In this document: in pieces, positions 36,805 to 45,852 of the stretch | How the letters are laid out: every line of letters starts with the position of its first letter | How positions within the stretch are numbered: position 1 is the stretch's first letter | Source of the DNA: Pochonia chlamydosporia 170 | Taxonomy: Eukaryota; Ascomycota; Sordariomycetes; Hypocreales; Clavicipitaceae | Assembly: GCF_001653235.2 (NCBI RefSeq) | Contig: NW_019154045.1 | Span: 124,001 to 188,000, forward strand | DNA: 64,000 nt | Direction of reading: 5' to 3' | Made by a program: the position numbers and the translations under genes | Notes under the pieces: generated by a model | Seen by the model: the letters and a program-made list of their open reading frames with translations, nothing else | Told to the model about the DNA's origin: nothing | The model's database searches: none

Positions 36805-39060
36805 TCACCAACTAAAACTCTCAATAGCCAACCTGACCAGAATCGGCCCCTTCTCACCAGAATGCCTAGCAATAGCTGACACGATATACCTCACATCATC
36901 TGCCATACCTGTCGGACCGCAAACAACCACAGTCGTACCACCCTGCTGAGCCCGCAGCTCTCTCTCCAAGACATCCCGCAGATTAAACCGCTGACCAACC
37001 GAAATAGTGACATCAAGATTCCCCCATTTTCTATCCGAATCATAGCCACAGTCGTAGCCGAGCATGCTCTCCACCGCATGTACCAGCGGCATAGTTCGGA
37101 CGCCCCAGAACAGTTTTCGACTTCCACACGGTTTGGCCGTATTGTTGAAGTGATCCAGCGCGGGAAGAACACCCGTGATGCCTACACCGCCAGCAATGCA
37201 TATGAGGTTCGGGTAGTCGTGTGTAGGCGTTGGGTGCTGGTCTTGCAGGAACGTAGAGCCAATGTCATAAGACCCCTCGACCAGAACAGGGATGCCCTTT
37301 TCTTGAACTTTTCTCTTAGACAGAAGAGCCGTCATGCCGGCATGTTTGCGCACAAACAAGACAACGCCGGAATTTCCTGGCTGCTCTGGTTGTCCCTGTT
37401 CCGATACAGATGCCGCAGAACTGCTGCTTCCGCTGGCACTGACGATGACTTCTTTGTTTCCTAACTCGGTGGCGGCATTCACCTGCCTCATACTCTCCAA
37501 TTTTGACTTGCGATAAGACACCGATGCCACAGAAAAGGGATGATTCTCCCAAACGCGCCAGCTACTAATCGTCGGGAAATGCAAGTACACATGCCCAGAC
37601 GCCGACAAATTAGGAATATCCAAGCGATAGTACTCATCATCCACAGGCGACAAATACGCCCTCTTTATCCCGTGTCTAAACGACCGCGCAAGCCTCATTG
37701 CCCTGTCAAACACCCAAACCGCCAACGACATGATCAACCAGTTCTCGTAGCCATAGTCGGACGTATACTTCAGATTGATGTGGTAAAACGTGCCCGCGAG
37801 CGCAACAACAGCCAGCAGAATATGCAGCACCAAGAACAACTCATACGATTTACGGCGCACAATCTGGATTGAAATGACGCAGAGTATGACCATGGCTACT
37901 GTCGCTGCTATACCGAGCTGCCAGTACAACTCGGCGCTTTGTTCACTATACGACCACCCGGGATACTTCAGCAGCGCGATATTGAGGTACAGAGCACTGT
38001 GGACCACGGCGTGAAGCATACACAGGACGGCTGTCCAGCGGTGGACCAGCAAAAACGTAGAGTGAGACCAGTTCGTCAGCCAGAGAAGGAGGTTGTTTCG
38101 TCCAGCGTACAGCATCACCAGCGGCAGAAGGGCACAGCTCATGACGCCGGTACGATTGGCGATGTATGTCTTGGATACTTCTGCCGTGCTGGTGTACCAA
38201 GCGGAGGGGAAGACGTAGTGAATTCCTTCAACGGTAGACACAACGTTGATCACCCACATGTATAACAGGAAGATTGCCTGTCCGCGTGTTGGGACTGCGC
38301 CTAACCCCCATACCGGCTGATCATGCTTCCTTCCAAACAACGGCGGGTCAATGACGAAGGCGTTGAACTTGGTCAGCCATCTTTCTGGCCAGGGGAGGAA
38401 GCGAAGCATAGATACACCAATGGGGATGATGGCTCCCGACACAAACACCACCATTGCGTACCAAGAGCCCCTTCTTTCGGTCTTGGCGTACGCCTGCATG
38501 GTGTAGTAGTATGAGTTATACACATCGTCGGGCATCACGGCCGTGTAGTTGAGTATAGTCGTTGCATTGAGTGGCTGCGAAGGAACAGGCTTTATGCTCG
38601 CAATAAGCGTCGAGTAGCTCTGGTAATCTGGTGCGAGGGCCGACTTGTTCGTGCCCGGAAACTGCTTCACATAAAAGGACTCAAGCTCCTGGCGTGGCAG
38701 GCTGCTGCATCTTGTCTCGAGACAGTGTGCCGCTGTTTTCATAAAGTACTCGTTTCGTGATTGGCATTGCCGAGTTGGTTCAGCGGTGACTTTCCAGCCT
38801 TTGCCGGAGGGATATACCGGTTCGTCTGTGCCTTCGTCTCTTTTCTGCCACCTCTTCTCGAAGGACGTGTTGGCGAGGTCTTCGTCCGTGCAGTTCATGG
38901 GTGAAGTGATGGCGAAGAGACATGGCCACGCGCAAAAGGGTTCGTAAAGTGTTATGCCATAGCCGATGAAGCCTTTGGCGCCGTCATTTGTGTTGGTGAC
39001 ACCGAATGATGTTGCTCTGGATATGAAGGTCAAGACGACTAGCCATGATAGTTGGACCAT
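36805..39060 (-). CDS. Ferric/cupric reductase, FRE family flavocytochrome
   Basis: An intronless gene for a 751-residue membrane flavocytochrome. Residues 1-18 look like a signal peptide, followed by a Cys-containing extracytoplasmic domain with N-glycosylation sites and several transmembrane segments between about 200 and 430. Heme ligands are His340/His354 and His413/His427, each pair with 13 residues between, as in FRE proteins. FAD binding is shown by HPFSVAS. NADPH binding is shown by GGVGITGVLP and VVVCGPTGM near the C-terminus. A Ser/Ala-rich low-complexity insertion interrupts the FAD/NADPH half. It would reduce extracellular or vacuolar Fe(III) before uptake. A GATA-type ATCAGATAA site lies about 1 kb upstream. 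Confidence 0.95.
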   Translation of the reverse strand: MVQLSWLVVLTFISRATSFGVTNTNDGAKGFIGYGITLYEPFCAWPCLFAITSPMNCTDEDLANTSFEKRWQKRDEGTDEPVYPSGKGWKVTAEPTRQCQSRNEYFMKTAAHCLETRCSSLPRQELESFYVKQFPGTNKSALAPDYQSYSTLIASIKPVPSQPLNATTILNYTAVMPDDVYNSYYYTMQAYAKTERRGSWYAMVVFVSGAIIPIGVSMLRFLPWPERWLTKFNAFVIDPPLFGRKHDQPVWGLGAVPTRGQAIFLLYMWVINVVSTVEGIHYVFPSAWYTSTAEVSKTYIANRTGVMSCALLPLVMLYAGRNNLLLWLTNWSHSTFLLVHRWTAVLCMLHAVVHSALYLNIALLKYPGWSYSEQSAELYWQLGIAATVAMVILCVISIQIVRRKSYELFLVLHILLAVVALAGTFYHINLKYTSDYGYENWLIMSLAVWVFDRAMRLARSFRHGIKRAYLSPVDDEYYRLDIPNLSASGHVYLHFPTISSWRVWENHPFSVASVSYRKSKLESMRQVNAATELGNKEVIVSASGSSSSAASVSEQGQPEQPGNSGVVLFVRKHAGMTALLSKRKVQEKGIPVLVEGSYDIGSTFLQDQHPTPTHDYPNLICIAGGVGITGVLPALDHFNNTAKPCGSRKLFWGVRTMPLVHAVESMLGYDCGYDSDRKWGNLDVTISVGQRFNLRDVLERELRAQQGGTTVVVCGPTGMADDVRYIVSAIARHSGEKGPILVRLAIESFSW

Positions 39061-39072
39061 GTTGGCAACGCC

Positions 39073-39621
39073 TCAAAGTGTTATGGAGGTGACACACGCC
39101 AGCCTTTTGGCTTTGTGAGTGACCAATACGGCTGACCGGTAGTGTAAGCTTGGCGCAGTAGATGCCAAGAAACTGGATCTAAGTAGATCTCTGCCAAGAG
39201 CAGTAGAACGGCAGCCAAGAAATGGGGAGAAACACCACAACGTTGCAATATGCACCAAATCTACACTTTGAGACAATATATGCAAATGATATTTGGCAGA
39301 GGGATTAAGGACCCTTTTTCTACATGGAATATCCCCTCGTGCTTCCCGAACCTCTTCCAATGCTACGTTGTACCTACTTTCCACACGACTATCCCCTTCT
39401 TGCACAAGTCCAGCCGTTGTTCGCATCATTCCGGGATCAACATCAAGCCATTCGGTCTGAACTGGACCATTAGGAGGCAAGAAATCGTTGTCGAAAGAGG
39501 GGAAGCCCAGGATCCGGCACGTCGGTCGAGTGTCTTGAAGACTTTGTGCCCCCGAGGCCCCTGGTAATGGGAAGATTCAGATGCCGCAGACTCCCGAATC
39601 CAAAGGGCTGATGGGGGCCAT
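39073..39621 (-). pseudogene. ORF interrupted by one in-frame stop
   Basis: An ATG at 39621 opens 14 codons (MAPISPLDSGVCGI), then a TGA at 39579-39577, then 167 further codons in the same frame with no other stop until 39073. The downstream part contains an ordinary-looking acidic segment (NGPVQTEWLDVDPGMM). A TATA-like TATATATAAG sits about 130 nt before the ATG on the same strand. It may be a gene killed by one substitution, a spliced leader of the ferric reductase mRNA, or chance. I do not recognise the protein. It ends 12 nt before the ferric reductase start codon. Confidence 0.25.
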
Positions 39622-40079
39622 TGGTGTCTGGATTAGCTAGCGGCTCCACATGGTGTTTTCAGGAACTTGGAAGCGAAGGTTGAAGTTGCGACGGTGAGGG
39701 TTTAGAGGGTAGGAGAGGGTGCGTGCCCGCATCACAAGGCTGGGACGCAAGCTTATATATAAGCTGCTTTATAAACTTGCTTACCTATGACTAGGAGTTG
39801 CTGGAAAGGCTGTGTTTGTTGGATATGAGTGAAGGGATTAATCACTGGAGTGGCATGTTAAAACTCTCATCTTCACATCGAACTATGACACAGGGATGAA
39901 GCAACTCTTCTCTGGCTATTGTGCATAACAGCCCATGTGACACAAATGACTCTACATTTCGTCCAATCGCAGTCTAGCCCTAAAACTCCGTTTCACCGGC
40001 CCAATACTACAGCCGCAGTTGAAAAAGTGCCTGCCGGCCGGCTGTTGAGTTGGAGTTGCCCGAAGTAGAAGTAGTGGAG

Positions 40080-40105
40080 ATCAGATTGATAAGATGATCA
40101 GATAA
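40080..40105 (+). promoter_or_regulatory. GATA-factor site cluster, includes ATCAGATAA
   Basis: Two ATCAGAT words and a GATAAG lie within 26 nt. The last (40097-40105) is exactly ATCAGATAA, which fits the ATCWGATAA consensus described for the iron-regulatory GATA factors SreA/Sfu1. It sits about 1.04 kb upstream of the ferric reductase start and about the same distance upstream of the divergent FAD oxidoreductase. A single 9-mer may occur by chance, so function is inference. Confidence 0.4.
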
Positions 40106-41150
40106 AAATTTGCACTCAAATGATCCGCTCATCTGCCCACCAGCAAGCATCCATCACTCACTTGGCCGCCGTCGCTAGCGGCAAACTAGCGAGTACGGAA
40201 TACGGCACTGTCGATCGCAAGCCTCTTTTCCAATTTTTCCCTTTCTCACGAGTCCAGTTCCCTGTGCCGGGTTCGCTTGTCGGCGAAGATGCGGAGCTGC
40301 AGTACTCCGAAGAGCTGGTCTGGTCTTGTTCGAGAGTCGAGACCGTGGGTGCAAGAACACATGCAGGCCCTCGAATCGAGTGTAGCTACATTGCTGCCTT
40401 GACTATCAAATTCCGGACCACGAGTTGCCCAGATTTACATACGCATTGTTGTCAGAGCTTTGTGATGTGGCTTGAACGACGATGAACCGCGCCATGCGCC
40501 TGGCAAACACAAACACGACACGCCGCCTGTTGGTCCGCCATGCTAGATTTATCATTTCGAAGACAATGCTGACTGCACTGTATTAATACAATGTAGGAAT
40601 GTGCTCACAAAGCCGGAAAAGAACCTAGCACCCAACAGGACCAACACTATACAGTACTATACAGGACTTTGTGGCTGTTTTTCCAGCCGCACTATTGCCT
40701 AGTATTGTGCATCTGTTCTATTGTGCTTGCAAACCACGATGCTATTCAGCCGCCACACACGAGGCGTAGGCGTCACCATGGCTTTCCCTTTCCAATTAAG
40801 AAACTCATTAAGAAATTAAGCATTCGCTTGGACTCCATGGTGGTCATTGTGCGCGATTAATGGCGTTCATCTGAATAAGTTTGCTATGGGTCGGGCGGAC
40901 TGTCGGACAGAGTGACGGATTCACGAGCGGCTTGTGACCATGACTTTTAGATGGAGAAGGAGTGAATCTAGATGGCGACCTGTGAAGATGTAAGTGATGA
41001 TTAAAATAGCCGAGAGTCCCTTTTCCGGTGGAAATGTTTCTGATTTGTAACATCAAGTTTTCCCGATTTGCATCCGCACTCAAATAGCCATGGTCGGCTA
41101 GCTCTTGGCAACAGTCTACACACACCGATATTCGACAAAACTTGCAAAAC

Positions 41151-42602
41151 ATGGACAAAATCGTCCCTTTCAACAGATTCCCGAATTTTCCTCCCAAGGC
41201 CTTCAAGGGCAAGGTGTTACGTCCCGGTGACGCAGGATACGATGAGGCCCGCAAGATACCCAACACCCGATACGGAAGTGAGCCAGCTCTCATAGCGCGG
41301 TGCTATGATGCCGACGATATTGTCATGGCGGTCAAGTACTGCAATGCTCATAACGAACCAATTGCTATACGTAGTGGTGGGCATTCTATCGACGGCCACG
41401 CCATGCCCCAAGACGCTTTTGTCATCGACACAACTCTGATGAAGCGCATCCACGTTGACCCTTCCACGGGCATCACCACTATCGAATCTGGCGTTCTTCT
41501 CGGTGAAATGGACGCAGCGACTCAGAAACACGGCTATGCTGTCCCATTGGGCACGGTTTCATCAACAGGTGCCGCTGGCTTAACACTAGGAGGCGGGATC
41601 GGATATCTCACGAGACGATTCGGCATGACGGTCGACAGCTTACTTTCCGTGGACGTGGTAACAGTTGCAGGCGCGAAGCTCACAGCGTCAGAAACCGAAA
41701 ACTCAGAGCTATTCTGGGGTCTCCGAGGCGCTGGACACAATCTCGCCATTGCCACCTCCTTCACATACCAGGCGCACAAGGTCGGACCCCAAGTCACCAG
41801 CGGCCTGATCATCTACTCCATCGACAACGCGGTGCCTATCCTATCGCAGATGGACAAGATCATGCGAAAAGCACCGCGGGAACTCTCCATATATCCGGTG
41901 ATTCTACCAGCACCACCTCTCCCCGGCCTTCCAGAACAAATGATCGGCGTCCCCATCCTGGTGTTAATCATTGTGTACAGCGGTGAGGCAGCCAAGTACG
42001 AGGAGGCCATGTTCGCGGTCCGTGAGCTGGGTCAACCACTAGCCGACATGGTCCGGCCAACGTCATGGGTCGAAGCGAACTCGATATTAGACGTGCTCGC
42101 TCCGCCTGGTCGTCGACAACATTCCCGTGGCGGCTATCTCGCAGCCCTCACGCCCGAGGTAGCTGCCAAGGCAGTCGCGAAAGCAATGTGTCCTCCAACA
42201 CCAACCAGTCCTGGTCCCAGCGTTGCCATTGCGTTTCCCTGTCTTGGAGGCGCGAATCTGGACTTTGCAGAAGACTCAACCGCGTATTCGCGCACAGGGG
42301 CCCATTGGATGTGGGAAGTGCTGGGGATGTGGGATACGCCGGAGAAGGATGCCGAGTTTGACGGCTGGGTCGACAGCGTGATGGACGCCATGACGCCTCA
42401 CTCGCTGAGGAATGCGTACGTCAACTTGTCTGTTGATCGGGGGCCGGAGTGGCTGCGCAATGTCTACGGGTCGAGGAAGAAGTGGCGGCGTGTTTGTGCG
42501 TTGAAGCATCAGTATGATCCGCATAACCGCCTTCGATATAACAAGAACATTACGAGGGCGCAGAAGGTGCTGGGCAGGTCGTCGTTTTGCACGTGGATCT
42601 AG
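41151..42602 (+). CDS. FAD-linked oxidoreductase (VAO/berberine-bridge type)
   Basis: An intronless gene for a 483-residue PCMH-type flavoprotein. The FAD-binding half has IAIRSGGHSIDGH, where His78 is the expected site of covalent FAD attachment. It continues with TGAAGLTLGGGIGYLTRRFGM. No Cys lies in this last segment, so a second (6-S-cysteinyl) bond is not expected. The C-terminus YDPHNRLRYNKNI is the usual BBE ending (YDPxNxFRxNxNI). I chose the ATG at 41151; the in-frame TTG upstream is not a fungal start. There is no signal peptide, so it is probably intracellular. Family members oxidise alcohols, sugars or metabolite intermediates with O2. It may work with the MFS gene that follows. 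Confidence 0.93.
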   Translation: MDKIVPFNRFPNFPPKAFKGKVLRPGDAGYDEARKIPNTRYGSEPALIARCYDADDIVMAVKYCNAHNEPIAIRSGGHSIDGHAMPQDAFVIDTTLMKRIHVDPSTGITTIESGVLLGEMDAATQKHGYAVPLGTVSSTGAAGLTLGGGIGYLTRRFGMTVDSLLSVDVVTVAGAKLTASETENSELFWGLRGAGHNLAIATSFTYQAHKVGPQVTSGLIIYSIDNAVPILSQMDKIMRKAPRELSIYPVILPAPPLPGLPEQMIGVPILVLIIVYSGEAAKYEEAMFAVRELGQPLADMVRPTSWVEANSILDVLAPPGRRQHSRGGYLAALTPEVAAKAVAKAMCPPTPTSPGPSVAIAFPCLGGANLDFAEDSTAYSRTGAHWMWEVLGMWDTPEKDAEFDGWVDSVMDAMTPHSLRNAYVNLSVDRGPEWLRNVYGSRKKWRRVCALKHQYDPHNRLRYNKNITRAQKVLGRSSFCTWI

Positions 42603-43007
42603 CTGGGTTTCAGGTTTCTCTATTTGGGTAGGTTTTCGTGTCTGCATTCAGTAGTGTACGTTTGTTTCGATGAACATGGCGGATAAAGGTAATGCATTGT
42701 GACTTGATGTTGGTATGGCAGGAAATGGAAGCGTGCAGATTCTTCTAACTAGGGAATATTACAATATAATTTGTGACACTGGCTTCATTGATACCCTAAA
42801 CTTGGCTTCTGCCTTACGAGAGAAGATGACTACTGCTGCATATGATGAACGTCCTGCTTTGAGACTCTGCCAGTATAGTATCTGCCCACTTACACAGTCA
42901 TCCACGAAAACTTAAACCCTGTGGACACGTAACGATGCCTTCAACTTCACGACAACACTGAATTCACATAATGACTCTAAGTTAAATACCGCATATGACT
43001 TCAGAAC
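42603..43007. other. Convergent intergenic region
   Basis: This AT-rich spacer lies between the stop codons of the convergent FAD oxidoreductase and MFS genes. Nothing is recognised beyond expected 3' UTR sequence. Confidence 0.55.
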
Positions 43008-44338
43008 TCATACATTCGCCAGCAGCTTCGGACCACTCTGCGTCCATCGCAACGCAAACCAAATCCCGGCAGTAACCAACATGGACAAGCCACAAAACAA
43101 CTGAACCCCAAGATAGTCCCCTGCACTCCCCTTCAAGATCGCACCTACAATTGGAGCTCCGCACAGGGACGCAAACGCATTCAACACCGAAGACATGCCC
43201 ATCCGCGTCCCAAGCAGACCAATATCCTGCATCAGACTCGCCAGCACGACCGTCGGCATGGCAATAATCCCCCCTGATGAGAAGCCATATGCCACCGCAA
43301 AGGCAACGTTCCCAGCCGCACTACGCACCGCAATCCAGCACATGGTGATGACGCCAGCGGAAGCACACGAGAAGAACATGATGTTAATAGCGCCAATCTT
43401 GGGCGCAAAATACGGCGGGACAATTCTGCCAGCTATGGACGCCGCGTTCAAAATAGCAACCAGATACAGCGCCAGCGTCCCGTCAGATAACCCGTGCGTC
43501 AAGGCATACGACTGTAGATAAAACACGGGACCAAAGAAGGCAATATACCCAAAGAACATTGCCACACAGTATATCTGATATGTGCGCTCCCTAAACGCAG
43601 GCAGCTCCAGCAGGGATCGCCTCTCGCTCGGTTTCCCCAACGGTCGTATAACCACCAGTGAAAAAGTGCATGTCGCAAGGGCGATAAACCCAAGCACACG
43701 GTTCGTCCAGGGGAAGCCGATCCTCGGCTCAAGCTGCTGGAATATAATCGGATACAGCGTCCCGCCTAGACTGCTTCCCGATGTGACGATGCCCGTGGCC
43801 ACGGCTCTCCTGCGTAGAAAGTACCGCGGCACAACTGCTACTGCTGGGATGAAGAGACATCCTGCGCCTACACCGACGAATATGGACTGCGCGAGAATCA
43901 CCTGCCAGTAGGCTCTGCATAGACTGGTGAGCATGAAGCTGAGGACGATGAGGACGGTGCCGACGGCGACGAGGGACCGGAAGAAGCCCATGTCGTAGAG
44001 GGGTCCGGATATGACGCCCACGATGAGCAGGAGGAAGGGTTGGATTGAGCCGATCCATGATATCGAGCTGGGGGAGTGGTTGTGCAGGAGGTTAGTTTCG
44101 TAGTATGTTTGGTAGACGCCGAATGTGTTAATGATGCCCCTGCTTTAGTTAGCTTTGTTAGGTAAAGGATTGGCGGTGCGACGTACCATGAGTTAAAGAG
44201 GAGGAAGAATGAGCTGGCTACTTGGAGCCAGGCGAGTAAACCGCCATCTGGACATTCGATTTCTTTGGGGGTTATGTCTTCGGATTGCTGTGACGATTGG
44301 TCGGCTTCCGCATGACTGGGGAGTTTGGTAACTGTCAT
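43008..44338 (-). CDS. MFS transporter, monocarboxylate transporter-like
   Basis: A 427-residue major facilitator in two exons (44338-44187, 44139-43008) with a 47 nt intron. The cytosolic N-terminus leads to PDGGLLAWLQVASSFF, the conserved DGG start of TM1 in fungal monocarboxylate porters (SLC16/MCH type). WGIINTFGVYQTYYE is rebuilt across the splice, then SSISWIGSIQPF and RRRAVATGIVTSGSSLGGTLYPI. Twelve hydrophobic segments follow, with a short central loop (LGKPSERRSLLELP). Such proteins move monocarboxylates, riboflavin or secondary metabolites across the plasma membrane. The substrate is unknown. The start is ATG 44338, since the earlier in-frame codon is GTG. Confidence 0.93.
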
Positions 44339-45188
44339 TGTTACTGGATGGGATTGATAAGTCACGACGAAAAGGTGAAGACAAATACAACTACTTATTT
44401 TTGTCGCATTTAACTATGTTGATTTGTAATGGTGGATTGTAAAACTCGGCTTAGCTGACGACGGAACCGTGTAGATTGGTACGGGATGATGGGTAGTTGA
44501 AGCTGACATGGTACCATGGTTACTGTTCACACAGATTGCAGTTGGTATGATTTCTAGGCTAATAGCAGTTTACATCTTGATTCGTTTAGATCTTCTACTC
44601 AAACTACAACGCTTCTTGTAAGTCTGGAAGTCGTCATAACTTCATTGCCACAGGCCCAGCTGAATCTACCCAATCTTACACAACTAAACAACATAACCAA
44701 ACACTTTCCCATCCCTCAAACTTAGATACTCTGTCACCGGTTTCCGAAGTCGCACCCCGACCCATAGTGGAGCATCTCCTCCCGGGTTAAAGCGGCACCA
44801 ATATCACGGCTTCAATTCCGCTCAGCCGCAAGCACACCAAGCAAACACAGTCGATAACCAGCCGGTTGGAGGTGTTGTTCAAACTTGGTACCGAGGCAAG
44901 CGCTGTGAGTCCTGGTCGACCTTTTCCATTGAGCGGTAATGAGATCTACGTATGCGGCTTTCAACTTGAATGCATGCATTATCACAAATGTGGCTTGTTT
45001 GTCGTCTAATTCACCACATTCGGCAAGTATACACAGACAGACCATGTTGCATTCCAGCTACTGCACTTAACAATACAAGATGTTATTAATCTTTGAAATG
45101 CCGGCCCACTAAGTATCCCTATTCGTCCCATATTCCTCCTCAAATCTAGCCTTCTTTCCCAGCCCATCACAGAATTGCCAGCTCAGGC
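44339..45188. other. Intergenic region upstream of the MFS gene
   Basis: About 850 nt. An ATG-led minus-strand frame of 77 codons (44812-45045) has ordinary composition but no recognisable motif, signal peptide or promoter element, so it is not called as a gene. Confidence 0.5.
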
Positions 45189-45365
45189 CTAGTATTCCTT
45201 TACAGCAACTTCCCAACTATCATCCCCAGAATTAACCCTAATACCCCGCTTATTAACTCTTATTCCATCGTTGACGGGGACGCCCTCGCGGGTGTCATCC
45301 CGGGTAGGAAGCGCCGCAACAAGGGCCACGAGTGTTGTGAGTGTGACGAGGACAGACGTCTTCAT
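45189..45365 (-). CDS. Small secreted peptide precursor with Kex2 site
   Basis: A 58-residue intronless ORF, below common gene-caller cut-offs. Residues 1-19 form a classical signal peptide (MKTSVLVTLTTLVALVAAL), with cleavage likely near Ala18/Leu19. A short acidic propeptide (PTRDDTREGVPVND) follows, and then a Lys-Arg pair at 39-40, the recognition site of the Golgi protease Kex2. Cleavage would release the last 18 residues, GIRVNSGDDSWEVAVKEY. The pentapeptide GIRVN occurs on both sides of the Lys-Arg, so the core appears partly duplicated. There is no Cys. A TATAAAG box lies 102-108 nt upstream of the ATG, which supports a real transcription unit. It matches no family I know; pheromone-like, effector or RiPP-precursor roles are all possible. 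Confidence 0.68.
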   Translation of the reverse strand: MKTSVLVTLTTLVALVAALPTRDDTREGVPVNDGIRVNKRGIRVNSGDDSWEVAVKEY

Positions 45366-45852
45366 TGTGATGATTTGAGATTATGGCAAGATTATTTCAG
45401 ATAGGTGAATATGAATGCAAGATTAAACAAGATGGGCAGAGTATGAAGTGCAATGGATGATAACTCCTTTATAAGGTCATGCCTCAGGATGCGACGTAAA
45501 CGAGAGTGATGACTGATGCGCAAAAATGACCTATTTGGGCAACGACGATAGCCAGGCTGTAAATACGCAGAGTGAGAACAAGCACTCTGCGAATGGGGAT
45601 TCTTTGCGACTTCGTATATAACCCGAGACTCGTGCATCAACCAACATGTCTTGCCTTGCCACATGAATGCTGGCTTATATATAGCAATTTGAAGACCCAT
45701 CGCCTCGCCTTTTCATCGTATACATACGAAACCGAGCACGGCAACTCGGCACACGAAACCATCACCAGACCCCAATCGTGTAATCCATAATACTCATTAA
45801 TGCTATATGTACAACTGCCCATAAACCTACCCAAAACATATACACTCCTAAC
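45366..45852. other. Promoter region of the small peptide gene
   Basis: On the minus strand this contains the TATAAAG box at 45473-45467 and, further upstream, a TATATATAAG-like word (about 45676). The leader between TATA box and ATG is pyrimidine/A-rich. The right edge meets the stop codon of the GH89 gene, which is transcribed in the same direction. Confidence 0.5.
45467..45473 (-). promoter_or_regulatory. TATA box of the small peptide gene
   Basis: TATAAAG within the near-palindrome CCTTATAAAGG, 102-108 nt upstream of the ATG at 45365 and followed by a C/T-rich stretch. This spacing suits a fungal core promoter with a short leader. Confidence 0.5.

Larger units (their letters stand above)
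39061..41150. other. Divergent intergenic region between ferric reductase and FAD oxidoreductase
   Basis: About 2.1 kb. On the minus strand it holds a TATATATAAG box (about 39753-39762), an ORF with one in-frame stop (39073-39621) and, further out, a cluster of GATA motifs (40080-40105). A plus-strand frame at 40120-40485 (121 codons) resembles nothing and is not called. Confidence 0.55.

Noticed and set aside
44812..45045. 77-codon ATG-led minus-strand frame
   Set aside because: No signal peptide, motif or promoter element; length is within chance expectation for this DNA.
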